Shown here: in pieces, positions 20,678 to 33,233 of the stretch | Layout: the number at the start of each line of letters is the position of its first letter | How positions within the stretch are numbered: position 1 is the first letter of the stretch | Assembly: GCA_013397845.1 (NCBI GenBank) | Contig: VZTG01002903.1 | Location: 726,041-790,040, forward strand | DNA length: 64,000 bases | Source of the DNA: Melanocharis versteri | Taxonomy: Eukaryota > Chordata > Aves > Passeriformes > Melanocharitidae | Direction: 5' to 3' | Translations under genes and position numbers: made by a program | Notes under the pieces: model-generated | What the model saw: the letters and a program-made list of their open reading frames with translations, nothing else | What the model was told of the DNA's origin: nothing | The model's database searches: none

Positions 20678-23083
20678 GGTCTTTTAAGAATTGTGATACT
20701 TTTGAATGAAAACATTATATACTTAAAAAGAAATACCATGTAAATGTCTCCGAGATATTTACAGTCAGTGGAGTAATAGTAGGAGAGGATTCAGCTCTCC
20801 CGTGGATGGGGGATGCTGAACACACCAGGCTCCTCCTAACCACATCTCCTGCCTGTGCAGGACCTCAGCAACTGCTGCAGAAGCTCAGAGCAGAGTTCAG
20901 GGCCAGGAATTGGCTGGGAACAGAACCCAGGCTCTCCCCAGAATGCTGAGCCACCTCTTTCCCCTCCAGGCTCCATCCCAGAGCACCCAGCTCCTCCCAG
21001 GAGCAAGGACACCACACACTTCCCTCCTCCTGGGCTGGCATGGGCAGCTGGACCTCTGCAGAGGACAAAAGCCAGGTGGTTTTCTGCTTGGTTTGTTTTC
21101 TTTCGGGTTCTTTTCCCCCTTTTTTGTCTCTTTAGTCCCACGGCAGACACAGGACAGAACCTCCCATGGAGAAATTGTGGTGAGGCAGCACCAGAAGCCA
21201 CAGCAACGCCAGGCTGGTTGTTCCCTGACCTGAAGGATGCTGCTTTCCTACCAGCTTCTGAAGTTCCCTGATCCTTTTTATTCCAGGGATTCCGTTTGAT
21301 CCTTGTTTGTTCACTACGATTTCAGAACTGGTGGATGAAGTGCTCAAAATTTTCACTTGCCAGCAAATGCCGGGTGTGTTTTAATACTAACAGCACCTCT
21401 CTGAGAAAAGCTCTGTTTCCATGAATTTACATTTCTACCCAGGCCAAGGGTCTCTGAATTTTGCCCATGATAAGGAAAAAACTCAGAATGCCCGAGGTTT
21501 CCAGAACTGAGAGGGTCAGAAAGGTGAAGTTCCTAAGGAAAGGTTCAGTGTGAAACCATCCTCCCACTCTGCCCACCATGAAGTGCTGAAAGGGAGTTGG
21601 ACTTGAGGGTTCCGGTTTCAAAGCTATTTTCCCAGGAAAACCTCACGAGGAAATTGCATCTCCCAGCTGTTCCCTGGGCTTTTCCCATCAATGACGGTGA
21701 ATACATGGGAAAAAAGCCCAAGGGAAGGAGAAACAGGAAACAAAGAAGGGGTTTGTGGGTCAATCCCAGCAGTGAGATATCTAAAACCCTACAAGAAGTA
21801 AGGCCTGACAGAGCCAACGTTAGCTGAGAACAGGTTCAGGTATAAATACAGATAAAAGCCTCCAATTAGGAATAAATTGGGGGGGGGTAATAAAGTTGAT
21901 TTAAAAAAAAAGGAGCTTGCAGAGAAAATGGAGAACACAAACACCATGAAAAGAGGAAACAATTTCAGAACTGGTGTGTTCCCAGAAGGTGTAAAGGATG
22001 GATGAGTTGTTAATATTCATAGCAAGCCTCCACTTCTCCTCAGCTGAAAGCAGATGCAACAATTACTGCAGAGCCCAAGCCCCAACTCCAGCAGACCCTC
22101 AGATATGATATTAAGAACAGGCTATTTAAAGCCAGCTCTGAAATAAATGATAGTTTCTGACCTTACTCTGGGAGGACATAAGGTGTGAGTGTTTCAAGAC
22201 CTGTCACAAACAACTTTAAGGCAAAAGGAAGGAAGTGAACAAAATTACAGCCTTCCTGACAAAGCACACGATAAATACCAAAGGAGCTTTCTCTGTAAAT
22301 GTATTCTCAGACATCAAGAGCAGCAGCGTATCACGAAGGGAAAAAGGTGGCAATTAAAATCCTGGAGGAGCTGAAACGCATGAGGGAACGTCTGAAATGT
22401 GGAGGATTTCAGCACAACACTGTCCCGGGTTAGGGGAGGCAGAGCTGCCAAAGCCCTGAGAGGAGAGCTCCAAAAGGCAAAGCAAGAAAGGGAAGAGTCA
22501 GGGAGGAATCACTGGAGAGAAGGGGAAGCTCGTGGAGGAATGGAGAACAGAGAGACTGAGAAAATGGAAGGGAAAAGGACAGGCAAGGCCACAAACAAAG
22601 GTTGTTGGCCTCAGATGAGCACAGCTCCACTCCACGTCCCCACAGGCAGCGATCAAGAACATGAGAAAGCCTTGATGATTCAGGTAAGGAATCAATAATA
22701 TCCCTTTTTACCAAACGTGGGATGAATTTGCACATGGGGCCGGGTAAATATTCCCCTGGGAATAATGAGGGTGAGGAAATGCAGGAACCCAGGCGGACTC
22801 ACAATGAGGGCACCCAATTTTGAGGATGAGAAGCATAAAGAGAATTCCTGCCTACCAAGAGCAAGGGAGAATAATTAAGAAGAGTTGCTGGGTTTTTATT
22901 TTTTGGTCATCCTCTCATATTTTATAGAAGTGGAAGGAAATGAAGCAATAATTAGTGTCAGCAGCTGCATAGTTTTGAAAAGCACTGGCAAGTGAGGGGG
23001 AGATTTTCATCTCCTGAAAGTGAGTAAGAACACAAACTTTGGTTTAGCTGTGATGGCCGGAAGTAAAAACATTTCTAATTAAC

Positions 23084-23152
23084 AGAATCACAGAATGGCC
23101 TGGATTGGAAGGGACTTTAAAGCCCATCCCACCCCCTGCCCAAAGACAGGCC
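23084..23152 (-). mobile_element. CR1 3'-end fragment
   Basis: AATCACAGAATGGCCTGGAT, GGAAGGGACTTTAAAGCCCA and CCACCCCCTGCC form the last about 70 bp of a reverse-oriented CR1. Confidence 0.88.
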
Positions 23153-24307
23153 ATGATGTCGCTTTTTGCATTTCCTCCTTAACAGCAACCATATTCCAAA
23201 CATGTCGTTTTCACTCCATCTCTGGATGTAAAGTTAAGATAAATCAGAAATGTTAAGGGCCTGGATTTCTGAGAAAATTAAGAGTGGAGTGATTAAAAAC
23301 TCCAACTCTCATAAATCTGCAAAGGTTGAAAATTCACCAGGATCCTGGGGTATTAACCTCACAAAAACACGAGGACTCTCCAAAGCTAATTATACGTCAG
23401 CCTGCTCTAAAATAACAAAAACCATTAAAGAATAGTTTGGGATGGAGATTTCTTGATGGGCAGAATTGCTTCATTTAGATGAACTTATTACCCAGATTCT
23501 CCTTCTGCTGCTGTATTTATGGATCCATTGACAAACCAGTGCCTGAAAAGCTTAACAAACTCTTCCTGTGAGCCTCATCAGGAAATAGGAGAGGCCAAGG
23601 TCAAGTGCATTAAGATTACAGAACCTGATGAAGAAAGGAGATGTTTCAGAGTCCCTCACACACTGGGTATCATGAAATAACTCAGCTGAAGAAGGGTGTG
23701 TAAAATTTTGTTTGTAGATACGGATTAATGCAAAGCCAAAACAACACAAAGAGTTGGATTTCGCAGGGATATGCTGAAGAAAAGTCTCAGTCCTAAACTT
23801 TACCACTGCCTCTTTCCCTAGGAGAAATATTCTCTTCTTTTCCCTGTTAAAAAAAGAACACCAGGTTTAAAAAAAGAAGGAGGAAAAGAGTATTTTTTTT
23901 TTTTCTGTACGAATTCGTAATATATTAAAGTTTGGACTAAGGAGGGTAATTAGGCTGGTGCCGGAGGAGGATGTGAAAGCTCATCAGGATATTTGCAGTA
24001 ACCCTAGTGGGGTAAACATTTCTCTTTTCTAATATCTTCAAATTAGAAATTTTATAGGAGAAAAAGAAATTTTAACAAATCTCGTTTGTCTCTTATTAGC
24101 AATTAGCCGACGTGGACTCCGGATAAAAAGTGTTAATTTCTAAAGTACACATAATTTTCATCAAAGCACAGATAGGAAACCAAACAAGGAGTGCTTGGCT
24201 TAGGCACAGGAAGGAATTAAGCTGGAGCAAGGGGAGGAAGGGCTCATTCTTCCCATGTTTTACACAAAGAACTGGTTCAGGGAGCTGCCGTTCCTTTATT
24301 ATGGGAC

Positions 24308-24425
24308 ATGGAATCCCAGAATCCCAGAACTGTTTGGGCTGGAAGGGACTTTAAAGCTCATCTTGTTCCCATGGGCAGGGCCGTGCCATGTGCTAAATCC
24401 CAGGCCATCACCAGCTTCAAGGATT
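24308..24425 (-). mobile_element. CR1 3'-tail fragment
   Basis: GGAATCCCAGAATCCCAGAA, then TTTGGGCTGGAAGGGACTTT and AAGCTCATC, in reverse orientation and diverged after about 60 bp. Confidence 0.85.
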
Positions 24426-25145
24426 GCCAGAAAAGAGGCAAAAGTGAGAAATCCCCCCAAAAAGGGTGATATTCCACAGGGATGAGGAAGACAAAATCCC
24501 CTTAGACATTAAATCCAAGTTTCTAGCCAGATCCTTTGAATATTCCTGAACGACTCCCAAGTTTCATAAGGATTTTTCCTTTCTATGTACATATAAATGA
24601 CTGCATTGATAGCAGATGGGCCCTTCCATACGATTTCCTTTTTAAACTTCCAGCTCCATGCAATTCCTGCAGATTCCTTGTGCTTGGAAAGGAACGCCTG
24701 TGCTTTCAGCTCCGGAGCACAAAGCTGGGGTTACTTCTGCTCACTTGCTTTTGCTTTTCAAACCTTTAATTACACAAGCAGGTAGCAACTCTTAAATACA
24801 TCATCATCATCATCATTTTTCCCTGAGACCACCTCGGTGCAGTGGCTCTGCCTGGCAAGGTGAGCCTAAAAGTGACCTGCACTTAGGGCAAACATGCAGC
24901 ACCTACTGACTTGGGTTTATTTTCCTGAGTGGTTTCCTACAGCTGACACAGCTGGACCACGGATTTTACAGGTGAAACAGCTTCCCAGCCTCATCCCGTG
25001 ATGTGCATCCGAAGGAGAGAATGCTTCTGACTATAAAGGGAATCAGGGGAGGTAGGAAAAGGAAATGATCAAAACACTTATCACACCGAGAAAAGAACTT
25101 ATTAGGCCCGATAAGGAGTTGGAATTGATGACAATTATAAGATAC

Positions 25146-25180
25146 CATCCATTTTTAGCTAATAATTCAGAAAATGGATG
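25146..25180. repeat. Short inverted repeat with AT-rich loop
   Basis: Arms CATCCATTTT (25146-25155) and AAAATGGATG (25171-25180) pair perfectly around a 15-base loop containing TAATAATTC. Confidence 0.55.
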
Positions 25181-26244
25181 AATTATTTGAGGAATAATAT
25201 GTGATCATTTATTTAAAGACTTATACTAATGTATACGCTGGAGGAAGCGGAGCTGAGGTTGTAGGAACACTTTAACACTTCCATTCCTGGATGGTTCTTC
25301 CTTTCCACTCAGATGCAGAGATTTAACAGCACTGGATTTAGTTTTAGGGCTACAGGGCCCCTATATAAAACATCAAGCCATTTTCCAAGGCTTTTTTATA
25401 CACAACCTCCTTTTCCTCCACTTTCCTATTCACGTTTAAGAAATCCACCAACATTTTGCCTTTGAGAACCGGTCCACTTATTCAAAATTCCCAAACAGCC
25501 CCATCCTCACTCCATATGCCTTAGAAGGTCACACAATTAAACTGGAAGCAATAATTAAATCTAAAGCCACACCTCTGAATTTTACTTGGAGAGATTTGGG
25601 GTTCTGCCGAACGTTGGAGGCGAATTTTGAAAGCAAAATCCTGCATTAAGAGAGATTGCATCTCCTAAGATATCAGTCCAAATCTCCATCCGTATCCAGG
25701 TAACAATCTGGAATGCTGATATTTAAGAGGAAAAATATCTGGACAGCTGCCCCAGCTCCCTGGGAAGCAATGTTTAGTTAAAGTCTTGGATATCACTGAA
25801 AGAAGATGTGGAGATGTCACACTGAGGCTGAAGCATTTTTTCAAGCGCTGAATTATTCACCCGTGAATCTCAGATGTGAAATCCAAATGCTCCGGTACTG
25901 CCCCGGCTTTAGACAATGGCTAATTCCTTTCTGTGCCACTGCAGGGTCTCTTCATCAGCTTTCTTTCATCTATAATCACAGCCAGGTCATGGATTATTAG
26001 TCATATTCAGTGCAGAATTCAAACCCTGCTACACCAATCAGCCAGGCCGGGACTCCCCCGGCGTTAACACCGCGGCTGCTCCTGGCACGGCCTCACAGGG
26101 CACAGACAGGGACAAATGCAGCAGCCATTGGCCCAGGGCAAGAGGGATGAGCTGGGAGAGGACACAGAATAACCTGGGGCTGCCGGGGATCTGCCCCAAA
26201 TCCCACCTGCAGCATCAGGCACGGCGCAGGGGAGCACAAAGCAA

Positions 26245-26640
26245 GGCATGGTTTGGGTTGGAAAGGATCACGAAGATCAGCTCATTCCACCCCCTGCCAT
26301 GGGCAGGGACACCTTGCACAACCCCAGGGTGCTCCAAGCCCTGTCCAGCCTGGCCTTGGGCACTGCCAGGGATCCAGGGGCAGCCACAGCTTCTCTGGGA
26401 ACCTGTGCCAGGGCCTCTTCACCCTCCCAGGGATGGATTCTTTCCCAATATCCCATCCATCCCTGCCCTGTGGCAGTGGGAAGCCATTCCCTGTGTCCTG
26501 TCCCTCCATCCCTTGTCCAAAATCCCTCTCCAGCTCTCCTGGAGCCCCTTTAGGCCCTGGAAGGGGCTCTGAGGTTTCCCTGGAGCTTTCCCTTCTCCAG
26601 TGAACACCCCCAGCTCTCCCAACCTGGCTCCAGAGCAGAG
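26245..26640 (-). mobile_element. CR1 3'-tail fragment
   Basis: About 395 bp of reverse CR1: TTTGGGTTGGAAAGGATCAC at the 3' end, GGCCTTGGGCACTGCCAGGG in the middle, and CAACCTGGCTCCAGAGCAG at the 5' side. Confidence 0.93.
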
Positions 26641-29380
26641 GAAGTCAATTTGTTTCCCCTGCATGTGAACGTAGCGGGAAGAAAAAAATCATAAAGACAG
26701 GCATTTATCAGCCTTTGCTGGAGGTGTTAGTTTGCATATCAAGCCATGAGGATGCAATTGTTTCATTAGGACTTTGCTGATGTTTGTAACGTTTAACGAG
26801 TCTGGGAGAACAGAGGAAGAAAATACTACGGGCGCTGCCGCAGCCAAGACAAATAGGTAAACATCCCCTGCCTGACATCAGTTAATGCATTCCAGCTCTG
26901 CTCACTCAGGGCAGCCACGAAATCAATTCTTCAGTAAAAATAAAAAACTCGCATCCAAATCTGAGCTCACAACCTGAGCGAGGCAAGGGACGATGTGACG
27001 GGAGGGAAACTTTGGCTTGGCTGGAGGCTCCAGGCCTCTCTTTGTCTCCACCTCATGCCAAGCCCTGCTGAGGGCTTTGCTTTCCACAAAACAAGGGTTT
27101 TGTCATTTTTCCTCAAAATAAACAATCTGGCTTTTTAAAAACCTTCTCAGGAGTCAGCAGCGATGCGTTCCCAGCCTCTCAAGGACACTTCATTGTCACT
27201 TCCAAAGCACCCCAGATAAATTGAGAGCAATGATGGAACTGCTAAGAAGAAGTAAAACCAAACAAAAACCCCAACTTCTCCTTGGCGAAGCTAAAAAACA
27301 TTTTATACCGCTTCAAATCCCATCTTTTTCTGGCTATACTCTTCTGTAAAGAGTATGACTTCAACAAAGTCAAAACCCAACTGGAAACGGATTAATAAAT
27401 GCCAGCTGAAGGATGAATTCATGGGTATGTACCAATTCCCCTGGAAAACCAAGACCAGATAACGCAGAGCCTGCACCTCGATGTTCTCCCCTTGGATGGG
27501 CTTTGCTCATGTCCCCTCTGCCACCCACCTGTGTCACCCTGACCCTCAAACACACGCCAGGATTTAAGGGATGACCACTCTCGTGGGGGTCCTGGCTACA
27601 AGGGGCAGCACACCTCGGTTTCTGAGGGAAAGATGGATGTGGTGGACAGGCACCCAGAGCTCCCCAACCCCAAATCTCCACCCCCCTAAGGGAACACTGG
27701 CTGATATTTCTCCCAGAGCCCTGCAAACAGCAAGGAGAGGGGAAATACAAAGGAAAACGGAGCCCACGGGCTCTGGCTTGGCAGTAGGAACACCACCAGG
27801 AAGGAACAGTGTCACGGATGTGGCTGCACGGTGCCATCTGTACCCGGTGGTGCTCCAGCTCCAGCAGCTGCTGCCAACGCTGGTGGCCTGAGCTGGCCAA
27901 AATCCAGCTAATTCCACCCTCAAAGTCAGTGCTAGTGGATGACCAGGGTGCACAATTATCATCTAAAGGAGGAGAAAGTCGCTCCTCTTCTAAACCTCAC
28001 CTCTAAACCTCCTAAATGCAGCCCTGCTGCTGGGATAAAAGGAGGTGGGAAGGACGCGAGCTTCGCATCCCGCGGCAGCAGAAGGAGACGCAGCCGCCTC
28101 CAAGGGATTTAACAAAACCCCTACAACACCTCGCTCCCTTTCAGCCTCAACAATCTCTGCAATTAGAAGGGGTGCAAGGCAGGAGCTTGGGGATCCTGCA
28201 CATCACAGAGGCGCCTCAAATCCTGCTCAGACTTCACAAACCATTCCAGGCTTTTTTGGGCAGCAGCCGTCGATTCCGCAGCAGCTTCCGTCTATTTTGG
28301 GCTCAAACTGATTGGCAATTTTGAAGAACGCGCTGCAAATTGCTCTGCTAATCACAGCAACTCCAGCCATGGAACTGTATTAAAATAACATCAGTGCTGA
28401 GACACAAAACTGAGATCAGCTGGGGAATGCTGAGCTGAGGTTGCCTGCTCTGGAGCCATCATCTTGCCTGCCTGGAATGCTGCAGCCTCCCCAGTTTTTC
28501 CCTGCTCCACAGTGATTCCAGATTCCAGATGGCTGCTTGCATCAATTCAACAATAACAACACTTAGGATTTCAGTGTTTCCAGAAAAGCAAGTGGTTTTG
28601 GGGTGGCCATGGCCTTTCCCAGGCTGCAGGTGCCTTCCCAATGCCACCCACATCGGCACGCACGGATCACGCTGCAGCTCTGCAGCTCTGACTTGCTGAG
28701 TGTCAACCACACCTGGGAAAGGCCATTCATCCAGCTGAAAAATAAGGTATCGCTCCAAGGAAACATCGACAGACACAAAAGAAGATGATTTAAAATTCCT
28801 CTTATGCCAAGTTGCCTCTAAATCCTTTTAGTGGAGACGGGGAGAGACAGGGCTTTGTGACAAGGGAGGGAAAGGGTCTGCCCCGAGCACGTGGGTGCCA
28901 CTGTCTGACCTCAAACCCTGCTCAGCTCTGCCTTCCCCCAGCCAACAGAGCCTTAGGGAGCACCCTCTGTGTCCTGGCAGCCTGCAAGGAGAGTCCATGT
29001 CTCCATCCCCTGAGATGAAGATGGTTGGATCCCTCCCTTCTGCACCACAGGTGAGGTCCCAGCACCTCCCACCAGGGTCTGGAGAACTTGGGGCATCAAC
29101 TGCCACTCCAAGACAAGGAATCTCCCATCGTGGAGACACAATGACACTGTGACACTGTGTTGTCTTATTTTCCAGCTCATCGGTTCAGATTTATAATGAG
29201 ATTCAAATTAAAACTTTCTGTTGGATAAACCAAAAATCATCCTTCAGGCTCCAAGCAGGGACACGCACCCGAGGCTGGTCCTGGTCACTGCCAAGGGTCA
29301 GCCAAGCCGTGGCTGTTTGGATTCATTGTGTGGTGCAGAGGGAAGGATGCTGCTTGGGAATGGAGCTGTATCCATGTGGG
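26641..29380. other. Unique sequence, no gene recognised
   Basis: I see no repeat family, exon or RNA gene. Frames of 100-176 codons near 27370-27962 lack motifs and overlap each other on both strands. Confidence 0.55.
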
Positions 29381-29654
29381 ACAGACACCAGCAAGCGTGG
29401 GGGAAAGAGCCATAAAACATTTTCACTGCTATTTGTCTGGGAATAACTTGCTTGAAATGACAGACCCCACTTACGTGTAATGGCTTTTGGAAGAGCTGGG
29501 AATCCCCTGGGACGAGACACCCAGGCATCCTGTAGTGCTCTGATTCTGCACCCAGCCCCAGCCAGGGCCCACTCCTCCTTGCTGATCTTTCCAACCTTAA
29601 TAATTCTGTGATTCTATGAAAAAAACAGACACCAGCAAGCGTGGGGGAAAGAGC
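29381..29654 (+). mobile_element. SINE-like/CR1-tailed retroposon with 30-bp flanking duplication
   Basis: A 214-bp insert (29411-29624) starts CATAAAACATTTTCACTGC and ends ATTCTGTGATTCTATG plus an A tail. It is flanked by a perfect 30-bp direct repeat, 29381-29410 and 29625-29654, beginning ACAGACACCAGC and ending GGAAAGAGC. The last about 40 bp resemble the CR1 3' end (TTTCCAACC, octamers ATTCTGTG and ATTCTATG). The body is unlike the common CR1 tail. A near-identical copy lies at 33234-33450. No pol III A or B box is evident, so whether it is a SINE, a CR1 subfamily or another retroposed transcript is unresolved. Confidence 0.8.
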
Positions 29655-30269
29655 TCTTCAGGAGATGTGGATTAAAAACCTTCCGGCAGAGGAACGAGCC
29701 TCCCGTGTGCCAGAGGGTGTTCCAACCACTGACTGTCCCAAAAAAACAATGAAGAGGGAAGGGGAACAACGCCCTCTCTGCTGGCTGGCAAACACAAAGA
29801 TGGAGATGGAAGGAAAAAACACCCAGCTCCCCCTTCCAGCACTTCCCTAACACTGGTGAAATATCCTCCACAATGGATGGAATCAAAGTCCATCGCCAGG
29901 TTCAAGAACACGTTTAATGCAAATCTATTCATTTCAAGGAGTGTCTGCACAATGGAGAGCTTTCCCCTTCAAAAATTATTCCAAACTGCACGCTTGCTCC
30001 TCATTCTTCTGCATCTTAACATTTAAAAAATACAGCATATTTGTAACGAAGACACACGTTGTATAAACCACAGCCTGCTCTAAAAAGCAGATTTCACAAA
30101 GACTTGCCACGGTACAGGGACAAGGACCACTTGTTGATAAATTACTTTCACTCTGAGAGTGGAAAAGTCATATTTGTACACACCAAAAGTGGTGCTATTG
30201 TTGAGCAATTTGATGGAAGTCCAGCAAAACACGTTGTGCAGGTTTTTATTTAACCTCATTTAAATCAAA
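29655..30269. other. Unique sequence, nothing recognised
   Basis: No repeat or exon signature. AT-rich toward 30000-30260. Confidence 0.5.
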
Positions 30270-30480
30270 TTAACCAACAGGGACGGTGTCCAGGGACAAA
30301 GCAGAGTCCTGTACATGAATGAACCAAATGTATCACTGAGTGCCACATCCAGTCCTTCCTTAAACATTTCCAGGGATGGGGATTCCACCACCTCCCTGGG
30401 CAGCCCCTTCCAATTTCTAATCACCCTGACTGTGAATAATTTTTTCCTAATGTCCAGCCTGAACCAGATGAGCTTGGAGC
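30270..30480 (-). mobile_element. CR1 3'-region fragment
   Basis: Reverse CR1: GAGTGCCACATCCAGTCCTT, CCAGGGATGGGGATTCCACC and TTTTTTCCTAATGTCCAGCC. Confidence 0.9.
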
Positions 30481-30533
30481 TTGGAACCACATCAGCTTTA
30501 CGGTCCCTCCCAACCCAAACCACTCTGTGATTC
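30481..30533 (+). mobile_element. CR1 3' end in opposite orientation to its neighbour
   Basis: GGTCCCTCCCAACCCAAACC then ACTCTGTGATTC is the sense-strand 3' end of CR1. It abuts the reverse fragment at 30270-30480, so the two form an inverted pair. Confidence 0.75.
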
Positions 30534-31399
30534 CGGCTGGTGCTGATGGAAAGATCTGGTACCACTGCAAGAGCGACACCAGGAAATAATAACAAAATCC
30601 CTCTGACCATAAAGCCAGCGTGGGAACAGAGCTGAAAGTGAAGACATTCAAACCACACAAGAGGCTTTTAAAATCAAAGACAGGGTAAAAAGTGCATGGG
30701 GTAACTGCTGCCCAGGGAGAAGAGCCTGGGCTTTGCTCCTCCTGAGCCCCAGGGATCCGTGCTGGGGAAATGCCACATCCACCCCAAAATGAGAAAGTTC
30801 ATTTGGAAGATTTAGTCTCCTGTAAATCAGCACAGAGCACCAGATCACAGAGATAACAGGCTGCCTAAAACTGACCTGGGATTTCATTAGAGCTGATAAC
30901 GGTGGGAAAAAAACCTTCCCAAATGTGCATTACAAATTCAGTCTGTAGAAACTCTTTCAAAGGTATCTCGGTTAAAGAAAATGATGTGCAGGCCTTTGAT
31001 TTGCAGAAAGTCAGGGATTCTGCCTCTGGGAGCAGTGGCAGGAGCAGCAGCTGGTGGGGATGGAGGCTGCAGGGAAAGTGGGGCTGAGCCTTTGCCGGGA
31101 AGGAACCGAAATCTTTGTCCTGGCCCTGGACCTCTGCTGAACTCTACCTGCAAAAGCCCAAAGCAGAATTGATCAAATCTCGTCTTTGCTGAAAAAAATG
31201 CATCTGGAACATGGGAGTTTGTGAACTCCAGCGTGGAGGGTGACCATGGTGGGAGGCAGAGTGGTGGGCAGTGGGCAGAGGTGAGGCCTCGTGCAGGGAG
31301 TCACCATCACTGCAGCCTTTCTGCTGATGCAATGGAGACATTTTCCTCATGGAAGAATGGGAAAGGAACTCGCTCATGGTCTGGGAGACACTGACACAG
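30534..31399. other. Unique sequence, nothing recognised
   Basis: No repeat or exon signature seen. Confidence 0.5.
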
Positions 31400-31905
31400 A
31401 CTCGTAGAATAATAAAAGGTTTTTGGGTTCGAAGGGACCTTGAAGATAATCCCATTCCACCCCCTGCCATGGCTGGGACACCTTCCACTGTCCCAGGCTG
31501 CTCCAAGCCCTGTCCAAACTGGCCTTGGACACTGCCAGGGATCCAGGGGCAGCCCCAGCTTCTCTGGGCACCCTGTGCCAGGGCCTCCCAACCCTCACAG
31601 CCAGGAATTCCTTCCCAATATCCCATCTAACCCTGCCCTGTGCCAGTGGGAAGCCATTCCCTGTGTCCTGTCCCTCCAGCCCTTGTCCCCAGTCCCTCTC
31701 CAGCTCTCCTGGAGCCCCTTTAGGCCCTGGAAAGGGTCTCTAAGGTCTCCCTGAACCTTTCCTCACAGGACAGGAGTTACATCACTTCCATCATCATTTT
31801 GGCCTCCTCTGGACTCACTCCAGCAGCTCCATGGCCTTCCTGTGCTGGGGAATCCAGAGCTGGAGGCAGCTCTGCAGGTGGGGTCTCACACGAGCCAGCA
31901 CTGTG
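31400..31905 (-). mobile_element. CR1 3'-tail fragment, about 500 bp
   Basis: The longest reverse CR1 tail in the window: GGGTTCGAAGGGACCTTGAA at the 3' end through GGCCTCCTCTGGACTCACTC and GCAGGTGGGGTCTCAC at the 5' side. Confidence 0.94.
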
Positions 31906-32574
31906 AAAAATCCACATTTTGTCTTAGCAAGAAAGACGAGAGCAACAACCCACTGAATAAACTTCAGAGCGATGCATAAATCAAGTCCTAAACCAGCCCT
32001 CTAGCTGTGCCCATGGCTCTTGTTTAAGGAAAAGGCATTAGCACAGCATCTTAAAGTCACTTAGAGGATTCCTGGATATTACCCTGGCGAGGTGACGCCG
32101 CGAATGATGCTGCAGGCAGAGTCTGTTTTCCCACCCTGCATCTTAAAAACGGGGATTGGCACGTCCAAGTATATTTAAAGCGCAGGGGACAGGCTGCTTT
32201 CCCAGCAGGACAGGGCCTGCAGCAATCCAAAGCCATGGCTTTTGGCTCGCCACGCTGGAGAGGTTAATGGGGAAGGTGCCGGATGGCGTCTCCCGGCCTG
32301 TTTGCTAAACCCACACGATATCCCCGCTAAAAACCTCTGAGCAGGAGCTGATAAATGGGCTGTGCTGAGCTCGGCTCACTCCGCACCCCAAGAAATGTGA
32401 GTGGTTTCAAAAAGAGCCAATTTAGCCTGGGCACGGCGAGGTGGAAGCTGTCACTGCCTGAGTGAGAACGGGAGCTGTCAGCTCGGCCAGCCCCTGGCGC
32501 CGTTTCCACGGGCTCGGGCTCTGCTCACAAAGGTTTATTTGCAAGTTTGCTGATATTTAAAAACATTTTGGGGC
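31906..32574. other. Unique sequence, nothing recognised
   Basis: Moderately GC-rich unique DNA without repeat or exon signature. Confidence 0.5.
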
Positions 32575-33014
32575 TGGAGCGTGGCCAGAGAAGGGAATAG
32601 AGCTGGGGAACGGAGCTGGAGCACCAGGAGAGGCTGAGGGAGCTGGAAAGGGGCTCAGCCTGGAGAAAAGGAGGCTCAGGGGGACCTTGTGGCTCTGCAC
32701 AACTCCCTGACAGGAGGGGGGTTCGGGCTCTGCTCCCAGGGAACAGGGACAGGAGGAGAGGGAATGGCCTCAAGCTGTGCCAGGGGAGGTTTAGGTTGGA
32801 TATTGGGGCAATTCCTTCACCCAAAGGGCCGTGCAGCCCTGGCACAGCTGCCCAGGGCAGCGGTAGAACCCCCATTCCTGGAGGGATGTAGAAGCCATGT
32901 AGACCTGGCACCTGGGGACATGGGTGAGTGGTGGCCTCAGCAGTGCTGGGGGAGTGGCTGGATCTGACAGCCTCAGAGGGATTTTGCAGCCTGAATGATC
33001 CTGTGATTCCCTGA
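32575..33014 (+). mobile_element. CR1 3'-tail fragment
   Basis: AGGCTGAGGGAGCTGGAAAG, GGGGACCTTGTGGCTCTGCA, GGAGGTTTAGGTTGGATATT and the end AATGATCCTGTGATTCC, in sense orientation. Confidence 0.93.
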
Positions 33015-33233
33015 CCTTGTAGGAAAAACAGAGCTCTTCCAGTTGTGCAAGCTACAGCCCGGCTCACCCCTGGTTTAAAACAATTTATGGGATGGATGAA
33101 GAGTTTTAGGGCTTCTGCTTTGGGTTCATCCCCACCTGAAAAACACAAAGGTCTTGCCAGAGGAGTGGCTTATCCCAGCAGGAATTAAGTGTCGTAGAAA
33201 AGAAGCAATTAAACCACTCACAGCGATTCAGTC

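Larger units (their letters stand above)
19241..23083. other. Probable NEXMIF 5' intron or flank, no gene recognised
   Basis: Unique sequence with a small GAA repeat near 20540-20555, an AT-rich block at 20640-20790 with a perfect palindrome, and a G run near 21880. Frames at 20855-21271 and 22399-22698 have no recognisable motif. Confidence 0.6.
23153..26244. other. AT-rich unique sequence, no gene recognised
   Basis: It contains one CR1 fragment (24308-24425), a (CAT)n tract near 24800-24817, a ten-base-arm inverted repeat at 25146-25180, and unique AT-rich stretches at 23820-24130 and 25080-25240 that could be non-coding regulatory sequence. Confidence 0.6.

Noticed and set aside
29381..29654. 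Simple tandem duplication instead of target-site duplication
   Set aside because: The DNA between the two 30-mers is a separate element with an A tail and a second copy elsewhere, so insertion explains it better.
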